Shown: piece by piece, positions 6,632 through 14,466 of the stretch
Position numbering within the stretch: position 1 is the stretch's first letter
How the letters are laid out: each line of letters starts with the position of its first letter
Assembly (NCBI GenBank): GCA_934216155.1
Contig: CAKQBK010000026.1
Coordinates: 1-30,671 of the forward strand
Reading direction: 5' to 3'
DNA from: an uncultured Dialister sp.
Lineage (GTDB): Bacteria > Bacillota > Negativicutes > Veillonellales > Dialisteraceae
DNA: 30,671 bases
Position numbers and translations under genes: made by a program
Notes under the pieces: generated by a model
Told to the model about the DNA's origin: nothing
What the model saw: only the letters and a program-made list of their open reading frames with translations
Database searches by the model: none

Positions 6632-6922
6632 ATGATGGGCATTGAAGAGCTGATGGATCTTACCATGTACAGCAGCATGTACTTGTTGTTTGCCATGGCG
6701 GCTTTTTATGTGGAAGGGGCCAATCTTTTGGTGCCTTCTCGGGTCAATTTCAACTTCAAACGTATCGTATCTCGTTTCCTTTCCTTCTTCAGAGGTTTCA
6801 TCGGTGCAGGGGGATGGTCTTTTGCAGTACGCGAAAAACTACATGACGGATTCGTCGGCGTGTCCGGCGGATTGGTTTCTTTTGGCGTGGGCAAAAGGGA
6901 ACCCTGGGCAGCGATAGGATGA
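6632..6922 (+). CDS. Hypothetical 96-aa protein or leader ORF upstream of the MATE gene
   Basis: A good RBS (GGAAGGAG, about 10 nt before the ATG) makes translation likely. The N-terminal half is acidic and then hydrophobic (MMGIEELMDLTMYSSMYLLF, then a short apolar stretch). From about residue 45 it becomes basic and then Gly/Phe-rich, ending EPWAAIG. I recognise no family. A second plus-strand frame is open from 6690 to 6917, so a frameshifted longer gene is possible. The ORF is followed by a terminator hairpin and then the MATE start, an arrangement typical of an attenuated leader. It may be a leader peptide, a degraded gene or a genuine small membrane protein. Confidence 0.45.
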   Translation: MMGIEELMDLTMYSSMYLLFAMAAFYVEGANLLVPSRVNFNFKRIVSRFLSFFRGFIGAGGWSFAVREKLHDGFVGVSGGLVSFGVGKREPWAAIG

Positions 6923-6950
6923 AATACATTCTCCATAGAATTACATTTCA

Positions 6951-6976
6951 AGAAGGCGCCGCTCGGCGTCTTTTTT
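6951..6976 (+). terminator. Terminator hairpin between the leader ORF and the MATE gene
   Basis: AAGGCGCC-GCTC-GGCGTCTT forms an 8-bp stem (one G-U pair) with a 4-nt loop, followed by a run of six or more T's. It sits only 14 nt before the MATE Shine-Dalgarno, so the MATE gene needs readthrough or its own start site. Confidence 0.75.
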
Positions 6977-6999
6977 GATGACATTCTTTGGAGAGTAAA

Positions 7000-8637
7000 A
7001 TGACGAACTTAAAAAATGATATACGAAAACTTTTGACAGTGATGGTGCCGATTTTGGTGGCCCAACTGTCTACGGCGGGCATCACATTTATCAATACCAC
7101 CATGGCGGGGCACGCAGGCAGCGAAGATTTGGCCGGTGTGTCTGTAGGAGCCGGGCTGTTTTATCCGCTGCTGGCTTCTATCGTGGGTCTTCTCATGGCT
7201 GGCACGCCGTTGATGGCCCAGCTTTTAGGGCAGAAGAAACGGGAAGAACTGCCCTATATCGTGCGGACCGGCTTGCTGATTGGTCTGGCTATTTCCTTTC
7301 TCTTCGGGGCCACCTATTTCTTGGGCATCGATGCGTTGCTGGATTATTTGGCACTGGAAGATAACGTGGCCTATATCGCCCGGTATTATTTGATGACCAT
7401 GATCGGTGTGGTCTTCTTCGTTTCCTTGGTGATTCCATTTCGTTGTCTCACCGATACGGCTGGTTCCACTTCTATTTCTATGAAACTCTTCCTCCTGGCA
7501 CCGCCTGTCAATGCGGTATTTAACTATATTTTCATTTACGGACACTGGGGCATGCCGACACTGGGCGGCATTGGTGCAGGGCTGGCTACCATGGTGACCT
7601 ATGGATTCCTGTTTTTCCTCTTCTTAGGGGTGATTCTGAAATCGAAGCACCTTATGGGGAAAGACATCGTTTCTTCTTTGGCTATCAAGAAAGCCGATTT
7701 GAAAGAATACTTGGTGGTTGGCATTCCTAGCGGCATGTCGATTTTCATGGAAATGAGTCTTTTCAGTGTGATTATTGTGTTCCTGGCGAAATATGGCACC
7801 GATGCGCTGGCGGCGTATCAGATTGCGGATAACTTTGCCAGCCTGGTCTACATGCTGCCTGTTTCTTGTTCCATGGCACTGACTATTTTGATTGCTACGG
7901 CGGTGGGGGCGAAGGATATCGCTCTGGCACGTCGGTACAAAAAAGCAGGACTGGTGACAGCCCTGGCTGGAGCCACCATGACCGCTTGCCTCACCATTTA
8001 TTTCCGTGAATCCATCGGTAAAGTCTACACTGGCGATTTGGCCGTAGTGGCGATTGCAGGACAGTTCCTTCTCTATAGTGCCAGCTGGCAGGTTTTTGAT
8101 GCCATTTCTACACCGATCCAGGGGATTCTTCGGGGACTCAAAGATACCCGCGTTTCCTTTGTACTCATGGTCATGGCCTACTGGGGCGGCTGCTTCCCCA
8201 TGAGCCTATTGCTGGACCACGGCTTTGCTATGGGGGCGGACTCTTATTGGCTGGGTTTGGTTTTCGGCGTGGCATGCTCTGCCGGATTTATGATTCTTCG
8301 TTTGGTCTATGTGGAACGAGTCATGGATGGCAAATGGGTGCCCGATATGGCTTACGTGAAAAGCTTTTTCGTGCCCAAGGAAACAGAATTGGCAGTGGAC
8401 AGATTGTCTCTGGAGGAAAGCTATGCCATTGTAGCAGAAAATCAGAAACAGGCCCAGGCGTTCCTGTCTTTCTTGACAAAAATGGAAGAACAGCTTTCTG
8501 TTTTGATGCAAACCATTAAAGAAGCTGAAATTGATATATTTGTAGAAAAGAAAAGCGTCATCCCCATTCGTTGGGCGAAACTGACGGATTTACATTTATG
8601 CATCCTAGGCCATGCCACCCGGGCCTATGTGCCTTAG
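7000..8637 (+). CDS. MATE-family multidrug/Na+(H+) antiporter
   Basis: This is an inner-membrane exporter of the MATE family, which expels cationic drugs or metabolites using the Na+ or H+ gradient. The 545-aa protein has twelve predicted membrane segments arranged as two six-helix halves. Family features include VPILVAQLSTAGITFINTTM in TM1, AGTPLMAQLLGQKKREELP after TM2, GIPSGMSIFMEMSLFS at the start of the second half, and LRGLKDTRVSF. The usual family length is about 450 aa. The extra 90 residues at the C-terminus (after VYVERVMDGKWVP) form a cytoplasmic, probably helical tail rich in Glu, Lys and Gln. The frame extends to a TTG at 6988, but GGAGAG at 6990-6995 supports the ATG at 7000. 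A strong terminator follows at 8661. Confidence 0.93.
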   Translation: MTNLKNDIRKLLTVMVPILVAQLSTAGITFINTTMAGHAGSEDLAGVSVGAGLFYPLLASIVGLLMAGTPLMAQLLGQKKREELPYIVRTGLLIGLAISFLFGATYFLGIDALLDYLALEDNVAYIARYYLMTMIGVVFFVSLVIPFRCLTDTAGSTSISMKLFLLAPPVNAVFNYIFIYGHWGMPTLGGIGAGLATMVTYGFLFFLFLGVILKSKHLMGKDIVSSLAIKKADLKEYLVVGIPSGMSIFMEMSLFSVIIVFLAKYGTDALAAYQIADNFASLVYMLPVSCSMALTILIATAVGAKDIALARRYKKAGLVTALAGATMTACLTIYFRESIGKVYTGDLAVVAIAGQFLLYSASWQVFDAISTPIQGILRGLKDTRVSFVLMVMAYWGGCFPMSLLLDHGFAMGADSYWLGLVFGVACSAGFMILRLVYVERVMDGKWVPDMAYVKSFFVPKETELAVDRLSLEESYAIVAENQKQAQAFLSFLTKMEEQLSVLMQTIKEAEIDIFVEKKSVIPIRWAKLTDLHLCILGHATRAYVP

Positions 8638-8660
8638 GGACGCTGTTCTGATTCTGCAGA

Positions 8661-8697
8661 AAGAAGCTGTGACTTTAGCGGTCATAGCTTCTTTTTT
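8661..8697 (+). terminator. Rho-independent terminator of the MATE gene
   Basis: AAGAAGCTGTGAC and GTCATAGCTTCTT pair (one G-U) around a short loop and are followed by TTTT. Confidence 0.85.
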
Positions 8698-8756
8698 AAT
8701 GAGGAGTTAGGAATGAGGAGTGATGGTAGTTAATTTCTTTGGAGAAAAAGCGAATC

Positions 8757-8934
8757 GGGGTTCTGAAGGTTCTAAAGGTACAAAGGGTTCTCAGGTTTCT
8801 CGAATGTGCCGATAGACGCTAACGTTATCATCTCATTCGGGAAACCTGAGAAACCTCTGAATCCTGAGCAACCTGAGAAACTTTGACTCAAAAGAAATCA
8901 TCGCATATTTCACTTAGCTTAATAGCATTGAGTT
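8757..8934. repeat. Family B modular palindrome, copy 6
   Basis: GGTTCTGAAGGTTCTAAAGG words precede the loop GAATGTGCCGATAGACGCTA and inverted words. The right flank is the CATCGCATATTTCACTTAG / TTAATAGCATTG type. The left flank is absent, replaced by GAGTTAGGAATGAGGAGTG words. Confidence 0.88.
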
Positions 8935-9043
8935 ACTAGTCCCTAGTAAACACTAAACTTTCAAATCAGAAAATGTTATACTATTTCATAGTAACTCTTC
9001 ACGCACCGATGGTGCATCTATATGAATGAAAGTGGTTGGTTTC

Positions 9044-9109
9044 GGTGACTGGTAGACTGGTGACTGGCCCCTGTTTTTCCTAGTCACGAGTCACCAGTCA
9101 CCAGTCACC
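9044..9109. repeat. Inverted (GTGACTG)n heptamer strings before fprA
   Basis: GTGACTGGTAGACTGGTGAC is followed by an inverted string of CAGTCACCAGTCACC words, giving a hairpin about 12 nt upstream of the fprA Shine-Dalgarno. Similar strings occur at about 2305, 12975, 22335 and 28290. Confidence 0.8.
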
Positions 9110-9133
9110 TTATATTTCCAAAGGAGCATACCC

Positions 9134-10345
9134 ATGCATAACGAACAGAAAGTGACAGACAGCATTTACTGGATCGGCGCCAATGATTTCGTGACGCCCC
9201 GTTTTGATAACCTGGTTCCTCTCTATGAAGGGATTTCTTATAACACCTATTTCATTGATGACGAAAAGACTTGCGTGTTAGATGGGATTGATAATATCGC
9301 CCGGGACCTTTTCATGGACAATATTTCTCATCTGCTTCATGGAAGAACACTGGACTACATCATTATCAACCATATGGAACCGGATCACAGTGGTTCTCTT
9401 TTGGCTTTGGCGGAAGCCTATCCGGAAGCGCAAATCATCGCCTCTCCCCAGGCCATCAAAATGTTTGAACAGTTTTTCCACGTGTCTTACAAGGAACGGT
9501 ACATCGTTTCCGATGAAAAGATGGTGCTGGATTTGGGACACCACAAGCTCCATTTCATCAAAGCACCTATGGTCCATTGGCCGGAAGTGACCTTTACCTA
9601 TGATGAAACAGAAAAGGTGCTGTTCTCTGCCGATGCATTCGGTACCTTTGGGGCCATCGAAGGGTCCATCTTCGCTGACGACGTAGATTATGCCGATGTG
9701 TACGGCGTAGAAGGTCGCCGGTACTATACCAATACCACTGGAAAATATGGTATGAATGTGCTGATGGTGCTGAAAAAAGTGGCTCCTTTGGATGTGAAAA
9801 TCATCTGCTCCCTCCATGGGCCAGTGCTTCGCACAGAAAAAGATATTTCCTATGTGATGGAACGGGTGAAGAAATGGGCTTCTTTCACGCCGGATTACCA
9901 GTCCGTTTCCATTTTCTTTGCGTCCGCCTATGGACATACGGACATGGCAGCCCAGAAATTGGCATTCCTTTTAGGAAATCGGGGCGTGAAACACATGAAA
10001 CTTATCGACCTTTGCTCCACCCCGGTGAGCGATGCCTGGGCAGAAGTGTTCCGCAGAAGCCATATGGTACTGGCGGCGCCTACGATGAATATGAGCCTCA
10101 ACCCAGCCATGGGAGCTTTCTTGGCAGAATGCACCGCCATGGGAATTCAGAACCGCAAAGTGGCAATCCTTGGGAATAGCAGCTGGGCACCGAACGTAAG
10201 CGGTAAACTGATGAAAGACATCGTCAGCGGCTGGAAGAAATGTGAACTTCTGGAAGAACCACTTCATATTTCCTCCGCACCGACAGGGGACGAAGAATCC
10301 CTGGCTCAGTTGGCGGATCTGTTGGCAAAGGATATTGTGGGATGA
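9134..10345 (+). CDS. fprA: Flavodiiron protein (FprA-type A flavoprotein)
   Basis: This is a cytoplasmic enzyme that reduces O2 to water (and/or NO to N2O) in anaerobes. Residues 1-250 form the metallo-beta-lactamase-like domain with all diiron ligands visible: H80, E82, D84 and H85 in NHMEPDHSG, H148 in MVHWPE, D167 in SADAFG and H228 in SLHGP. Residues from about 257 form a flavodoxin domain with the FMN phosphate loop FASAYGHTDMA and the later GNSSWAP region. The 403-aa length is standard, with no rubredoxin or flavin-reductase extension, so electrons must come from a separate rubredoxin or similar donor not in this window. The start is fixed by AAAGGAG 8 nt upstream. It appears monocistronic, framed by repeats, and no terminator is evident. 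Confidence 0.96.
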   Translation: MHNEQKVTDSIYWIGANDFVTPRFDNLVPLYEGISYNTYFIDDEKTCVLDGIDNIARDLFMDNISHLLHGRTLDYIIINHMEPDHSGSLLALAEAYPEAQIIASPQAIKMFEQFFHVSYKERYIVSDEKMVLDLGHHKLHFIKAPMVHWPEVTFTYDETEKVLFSADAFGTFGAIEGSIFADDVDYADVYGVEGRRYYTNTTGKYGMNVLMVLKKVAPLDVKIICSLHGPVLRTEKDISYVMERVKKWASFTPDYQSVSIFFASAYGHTDMAAQKLAFLLGNRGVKHMKLIDLCSTPVSDAWAEVFRRSHMVLAAPTMNMSLNPAMGAFLAECTAMGIQNRKVAILGNSSWAPNVSGKLMKDIVSGWKKCELLEEPLHISSAPTGDEESLAQLADLLAKDIVG

Positions 10346-10396
10346 AAGTTTTGGGATTAGTGGCTAGATGAGTTTCAGGTGAAAGAGGAGAAAAGG

Positions 10397-10578
10397 GTAT
10401 TATTCTGCTGATTTCTTCAGCGGAATCTGTCCTGCTACCGCGAGAGACAAGGTTAAAAAAGGGTATATATAGGGTATGTTGTAAGAATGAAATCCCATAA
10501 CCCTTTGTAACCTTTCATAACCTGTTAGTAGCGAAATATAGTTATGTTTCCCTGGCGGATTCTGCAGAATAATAACCT
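10397..10578. repeat. Family A palindromic element, copy 3
   Basis: It starts with GGGTATTATTCTGCTG and ends with CTGCAGAATAATAACC. Between them are CTACCGCGAGAGACAAGG, AAGGTTAAAAAAGGGTAT words, a loop at about 10480, and inverted CATAACCCTTTGTAACC words. It is followed by (CCTAATC / CCCTAGT) strings to about 10610. Confidence 0.85.
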
Positions 10579-10660
10579 AATCCTCAATCCCCAATCCCTA
10601 GTCCCTAACTACTCAGCCATCTATGGGCTTTAACATATTTAAAAAGAAAGAAGTAAAATC

Positions 10661-11749
10661 ATGAAAAAATGGATGGCGGCTCTGGGAGCTGCCTGCATCA
10701 CCTCGGTCTTTTTCTTATCCGGTTGCGGAAGTACTCCTTCTGTGCACGTGATGAAAGCGGAAGTGAGCCGAGAACCGTTTACTATAGAAACGAAAGTGAT
10801 CCCCGAAGCTCTTCATGTGGCACCGGTGATTCCTTCTGTGTCGGGGGGATTGATTTCCAATCCGCCAGATATCGGGACCACGGTCACTGCAGGGGATGTG
10901 CTTTTCCAAATCGATGCGTCTCAGTATGAATCCCAGGCGGCAGCTCTGCAGGCTCAGATTGCGGCGGCTTCTCAGGCCGTAGCCGCACCGGCCTATAGTG
11001 CGCCGGCGGTGGATAACAGCATGGAAGCGTCTCTTCTCCGTCAGGGCATCATCACCCGGGCGGAATACGAACGAATCAAAGGGCGGCAAGGCGCCAGTGC
11101 GGCTCCTGCTCCGGCTGCTGGAAATGGCGGCGGTGCTGTGGATCAGAATCTCATTTCTTCGCTGCAGGCAGTGCAGAAAACCATTGCGGGTTGCACCGTG
11201 CGAGCTCCTATTTCTGGGGTAGTTTCCCAAGTCTACATCGGCGATACCCATATGGCAATGGCAGGAAAACCGGCTCTGGTGATTCGACAAGATTCTCCTG
11301 TTACCGCCAGCTTGGAAATTCCTGCGAAGATGGATAACGTGATGGAAAAAGCGAAAGATGATAAAACGCTGACAGTCTCCCTCTCTGATGGGGATGAAAT
11401 CTGGTATGGGGAATTGAAGAAACAGCCCAATGAAAATGGGGACAAGCTGACCACTTATAAAGTACAAGTGGACAATGGCAACGATGAAATCACCATTGGC
11501 AATGAATACAGTCTGCGCATCGAAAGCGGACAGAATGTGGACAGTTTCATGATTCCGAAATCGGCCCTCATTGGAGAAGATACGGTGGCTGTCGTCAATG
11601 ATGACAACTTGGTGGATATGAAAACTGTTTCCGTAGCTAGCGAAACCGGCGGATTCCTTCTGATTATGAGCGGTCTCTCTGAAGGCGATCGAGTCATTAC
11701 AGACCCGCCGAAAGACTTGGACATGGGCATGCAGGTCGATGTGAAATGA
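10661..11749 (+). CDS. RND/HlyD-type efflux periplasmic adaptor lipoprotein
   Basis: This is a membrane-fusion subunit that would link an inner-membrane pump to an outer-membrane channel. The 362-aa protein starts with a lipoprotein signal peptide (MKKWMAALGAACITSVFFLS) and lipobox LSGC with Cys22. A barrel-sandwich (lipoyl-like) domain follows in two halves: SGGLISNPPDIGTTVTAGDV and later TVRAPISGVVSQVYIGD. Between them is a short helical hairpin with a low-complexity Ala/Pro/Gly stretch (APAPAAGNGGG). A beta-barrel and a C-terminal proximal domain close the protein. It is unusually isolated: no RND pump or TolC-like gene lies nearby, and the next gene overlaps it by 4 nt (ATGA) but is a DNA glycosylase. 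The pump may be elsewhere. The presence of such a lipoprotein supports a diderm host. Confidence 0.88.
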   Translation: MKKWMAALGAACITSVFFLSGCGSTPSVHVMKAEVSREPFTIETKVIPEALHVAPVIPSVSGGLISNPPDIGTTVTAGDVLFQIDASQYESQAAALQAQIAAASQAVAAPAYSAPAVDNSMEASLLRQGIITRAEYERIKGRQGASAAPAPAAGNGGGAVDQNLISSLQAVQKTIAGCTVRAPISGVVSQVYIGDTHMAMAGKPALVIRQDSPVTASLEIPAKMDNVMEKAKDDKTLTVSLSDGDEIWYGELKKQPNENGDKLTTYKVQVDNGNDEITIGNEYSLRIESGQNVDSFMIPKSALIGEDTVAVVNDDNLVDMKTVSVASETGGFLLIMSGLSEGDRVITDPPKDLDMGMQVDVK

Positions 11750-12324
11750 AATGGAACCGAGAAGACTACCTAACCGATGCAGTGACCTTGGCGAAACGTC
11801 TCATCGGCGCCGTGCTAGTTCATCGCACCCCGGAAGGACTCCTCAAAGGCCGCATCACCGAATGTGAAGCCTACGGCGGCACCTGGCGGGGCCATAGAGA
11901 TGATGGGGCCCACTCATTTAAAGGACTGACCAACCGGACCAAAGTCATCTTCGGCGAAGGGGGCCATGCCTATGTGTACCTGATTTATGGGAAATATGCC
12001 TGTTTCAATGTGGTGGGTGGTCGAGAAGGAGAAGAAAGCTGCGTTCTCATCCGTTCCATCGAACCACTAGAAGGCATAGAGCTCATGACCCGGAATCGAA
12101 ACGGTGCCAAAGGAAAACTCCTCGCCACCGGTCCCGGTCGCCTCACCATGGCCATGGGCATTGATACCTCCTTCTACGGCATGGACCTCACCGGCGATAC
12201 CCTTTGGATAGAAAGTGATTCCACGAAGAAATACCCGGTGGAACGGAGCAAGCGAATTGGCATTGATTACGCCCGGTATGGAAAGAACTTCCCCTGGCGG
12301 TTCACTTTGGCAGTTGACGGTTGA
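11746..12324 (+). CDS. mpg: DNA-3-methyladenine glycosylase (AAG/MPG family)
   Basis: This base-excision repair enzyme removes 3-methyladenine and other alkylated or deaminated purines. The 192-aa protein shows the family signature ITECEAYGG with the catalytic Glu (E41), DGAHSFKGLTNRTKVIFGEG, the aromatic GHAYVYLIYGKYACFNVV strand, SCVLIRSIEPLEG, and the purine-discriminating ATGPGRLTMAMGI region. It starts inside the stop of the adaptor gene (ATGA), so the two are translationally coupled. Its last codons (AVDG, stop) run directly into a string of GTTGACGG / GTTAACGG heptamers at about 12309-12345, so the C-terminus seems to have been set by repeat invasion. No Shine-Dalgarno of its own is obvious, consistent with coupling. 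Confidence 0.95.
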   Translation: MKWNREDYLTDAVTLAKRLIGAVLVHRTPEGLLKGRITECEAYGGTWRGHRDDGAHSFKGLTNRTKVIFGEGGHAYVYLIYGKYACFNVVGGREGEESCVLIRSIEPLEGIELMTRNRNGAKGKLLATGPGRLTMAMGIDTSFYGMDLTGDTLWIESDSTKKYPVERSKRIGIDYARYGKNFPWRFTLAVDG

Positions 12325-12365
12325 CAGTTTACGGTTAACGGTTAACTACAATAAAGGAGACTCCT

Positions 12366-12746
12366 ATGGATATATTTCTTTTTGATCTGATTCCGCTAGT
12401 GCTGTGCCTGTGGTTTATTAAATCCTATTTCTTCCATTACAAAATGACCGAAGAAGAAGCGTTGATTGTGCGGGAAGCACCGAAGTGGCTGCTGTATCCC
12501 GTGACGGCCCTTCTTTGCTGCATGCTATTGCTCAACATAGCATCCGACCTGGGCTTTGCCGCAGGATTGACCCAGAAAGATATTTTCACAGGTACCATTA
12601 CGACCTTGATGCTTTGGCTGGCGTTGGTGCTTTACGTGAAATGGAACTGGGGCGTCCATGTGGAAGATAAGGCGATACGAAATAAAAATAAAAAGCAGAT
12701 GGTGCTGCTGCTATTACTCATGGGATTTTTGCTGACATTGTTGTAA
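12366..12746 (+). CDS. Small integral membrane protein, unknown function
   Basis: The 126-aa protein has four likely membrane helices at about residues 3-22, 43-62, 75-92 and 109-126, ending in an apolar MVLLLLLMGFLLTLL tail. A charged loop (KMTEEEALIVREAPKW) and a basic KNKNKKQ segment suggest cytoplasmic sides. The start is set by AAAGGAG 8 nt before the ATG. It lies 41 nt after the glycosylase gene on the same strand and may be the third gene of that operon, although a heptamer string separates them. I recognise no family. Confidence 0.75.
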   Translation: MDIFLFDLIPLVLCLWFIKSYFFHYKMTEEEALIVREAPKWLLYPVTALLCCMLLLNIASDLGFAAGLTQKDIFTGTITTLMLWLALVLYVKWNWGVHVEDKAIRNKNKKQMVLLLLLMGFLLTLL

Positions 12747-12751
12747 AAGAT

Positions 12752-12946
12752 GTTGTTGGTTGTTTGGGTTTATTGGCCGAGTAGTGTAGTGACAGTAAGC
12801 ACAAAGAAAAAACCTCATTGGTTTAAGGTTTTAGGTTTAACCGTTAGTGATTAAACCATAAACCTTAAACCAATGAGGTTTTCTTTTGTGCTTGTTGTCG
12901 CCATACTACTCGGCTACTAAACCAAACAACTAACAACCAATAACTA
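12752..12946. repeat. Long intergenic palindrome between convergent genes, probable bidirectional terminator
   Basis: Nested inverted pairs run from TGTTGTTGGTTGTTTGGG and GCCGAGTAGTGTAG, through AGCACAAAG and AACCTCATTGGTTTAAGG, to a loop at about 12845. They then return through CCTTAAACCAATGAGG, CTTTTGTGCT, CATACTACTCGGC and CCAAACAACTAACAACC. It separates the plus-strand membrane protein from the minus-strand XRE gene. The CATTGGTTTAGG / CCTAAACCAATG core recurs at about 19855-19965. Confidence 0.88.
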
Positions 12947-12999
12947 TTTTCCTAGGGCCTAGCTACTAATCCCTAGTCCCTAGTCACCAGTCACTAAAA

Positions 13000-13647
13000 C
13001 TATGCGTCATGTTCCATTAAATCTTCTATGCTACAGTGTAACATTTTCGACAAGCGATAAAGGGTATCGGCGCTAGCTTTATTGATGTCCTTTTGGCGTT
13101 GTTCGTACATTTGAATCGATCGGAGACTGACACCGGAGCGATGAGCCAATTCCTGTTGGGTGTAATTGGCGTAGGTACGGAAATATTTGAGTTGTGTTTT
13201 GGGGAAATGTTCTCGCACTCGTTGACCGGCAATCTCTACAAATTTGGAAATATCTGCTTCATGAAGGGTGGGATACATTTGTAAAAGCACATCATAAGGA
13301 AGGGCCTGGAAGATTTGATAGTAGTCCCTTCCCGAATACCATTGGTAATACGCCACAGCCCAGCCCATCCAGTATTCTGGGGAACGGCTATATCGCATCG
13401 ATGGTTCCACAGAAGGCCGGTGTCCTGTAGTTTCTTCTAGTACATCTAAGGCGATTTCAATGCCACTTTTCCCCAGAAGATAGGAGATGTCTCCTCTTTC
13501 TAATCGATGGCTGATGGGGCTTACCATGAAATAAGAAATAAAATCTTCTCCTTTGATATGACAATCATGGACAGCAAAGTCAAACGCCGTTCCCAATTTC
13601 ACCTGGGCCTTATGGACGTACATTTCTGGGTATGCGTGGATCCTCAT
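13000..13647 (-). CDS. XRE-family antitoxin-like protein (partner of the DUF3990-like gene)
   Basis: The 215-aa protein has two parts. Residues 1-130 form a domain with the conserved-looking stretch FDFAVHDCHIKGEDFISYF, then ISYLLGKSGIEIALDVLEET and a Trp/Tyr-rich region (EYWMGWAVAYYQWY). Residues from about 152 form a Cro/C1-type helix-turn-helix, with LKYFRTYANYTQQELAHRSG, SLRSIQMYEQRQKDINKAS and LYRLSKMLHCSIEDLME. It starts inside the upstream gene (38-nt overlap) with its own AGAGGAGG 8 nt before the ATG. By architecture and position it should be the antitoxin and autorepressor of the pair. Function is inferred, not shown. Confidence 0.85.
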   Translation of the reverse strand: MRIHAYPEMYVHKAQVKLGTAFDFAVHDCHIKGEDFISYFMVSPISHRLERGDISYLLGKSGIEIALDVLEETTGHRPSVEPSMRYSRSPEYWMGWAVAYYQWYSGRDYYQIFQALPYDVLLQMYPTLHEADISKFVEIAGQRVREHFPKTQLKYFRTYANYTQQELAHRSGVSLRSIQMYEQRQKDINKASADTLYRLSKMLHCSIEDLMEHDA

Positions 13648-14302
13648 TGGTGATGCCTCCTCTAATAATATCTTGGATATACAGTCCGTCAGTTTCCTGT
13701 TCTAGCATTTGGAAATACAACCCATTGGCTTCCGTATTTCTATCTTGCCGTTTGGTAAAGTAAGAATTGGCTTCTGCCACGGTGTAACCCTGGTAAGTGA
13801 GTTTCGAAAAGGCAAATTCGGATTTGAGGACAATTTGCTCTCCCAATTTTCCGAGCTGCATGGCTTGTGCTAGTTGTTCCACCGTGATGGTATTATTTAT
13901 AAAAGCTTCCGCATAGTCGAAATAGGAATCATCGGCTCGATAACCCGTAATGACGTCATAGGCATTGACATTGAGACTGAAGTGGTCGATGAGATATCTT
14001 TTGGCTCTTCGGGCCACAGGGGTGGCAATGGAAAAAAGACGGTGTTCTACCAAGATAGCGATCCAATTCAGAATGGTATAGGCAGGACTGTTTAGCGGGA
14101 GAACACGTAGAAATTCCATATCTAAAGTATAGCGATTGGCGAATCCATCCTGGCTAGAAGAAACAGCCCACTCTTTGGCTAATTCTTCACTTTCTGTACA
14201 ATAAAATCCCAGTCCAAAATCATTGTTCTTTTGCCCATATCCAAAGATTGGCTTCTCAATGATTTGATTAGAGCCGTGATACAATGTGAGTTGTTTTTTC
14301 AT
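13610..14302 (-). CDS. DUF3990-like, ADP-ribosyltransferase-fold protein, putative toxin
   Basis: The 230-aa protein opens with LYHGSNQIIEKPIFGYGQKN, then NDFGLGFYCTESEELAKEWA. These are the His/Gly/Ser and FGxGFY motifs of DUF3990 proteins, which share the fold of ADP-ribosyltransferases and toxins. A later VITGYRADDSYFDYAEAF segment and a C-terminal SEFAFSKLTYQGY region also fit the family. It has a clear RBS (AGGAGGCGG) and its own promoter with an operator-like palindrome. It is co-transcribed with, and overlaps, the XRE gene. The toxic activity and target are inferred; it could also be a non-toxic regulator of stress or phage response. Confidence 0.8.
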   Translation of the reverse strand: MKKQLTLYHGSNQIIEKPIFGYGQKNNDFGLGFYCTESEELAKEWAVSSSQDGFANRYTLDMEFLRVLPLNSPAYTILNWIAILVEHRLFSIATPVARRAKRYLIDHFSLNVNAYDVITGYRADDSYFDYAEAFINNTITVEQLAQAMQLGKLGEQIVLKSEFAFSKLTYQGYTVAEANSYFTKRQDRNTEANGLYFQMLEQETDGLYIQDIIRGGITNEDPRIPRNVRP

Positions 14303-14325
14303 CTCTTCCGCCTCCTTTTGTATTT

Positions 14326-14355
14326 ATTATATCACTATAGTGATAGTAGAAGCAA
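14326..14355 (-). promoter_or_regulatory. Promoter of the DUF3990/XRE operon with a perfect operator palindrome
   Basis: On the minus strand TTGCTT (14350-14355) and TATAAT (14326-14331) are 18 nt apart. The spacer holds the perfect 16-bp palindrome TATCACTATAGTGATA (14330-14345), overlapping the -10 by 2 nt. This is the expected location for autorepression by the XRE protein. Confidence 0.75.
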
Positions 14356-14357
14356 AA

Positions 14358-14397
14358 ATAAAACACATCTCTTTAGTGAAGAAGATGTGTTTTTATT
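14358..14397 (-). terminator. Terminator hairpin upstream of the toxin-antitoxin promoter
   Basis: AACACATCT and AGATGTGTT pair around an 11- to 13-nt loop, with A and T runs on both sides. On the minus strand it would stop readthrough from the WG-repeat gene before the operon promoter. Confidence 0.75.
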
Positions 14398-14466
14398 TTT
14401 TGGTGACCAATAACCAACAACTAACAACTATTTTCCAAAGGCCTAGCTACTAATCCCTAGTCCCCA

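Noticed and set aside
9278..9937. 219-codon minus-strand frame inside fprA
   Set aside because: Antisense shadow of a fully conserved flavodiiron gene; no start signal.
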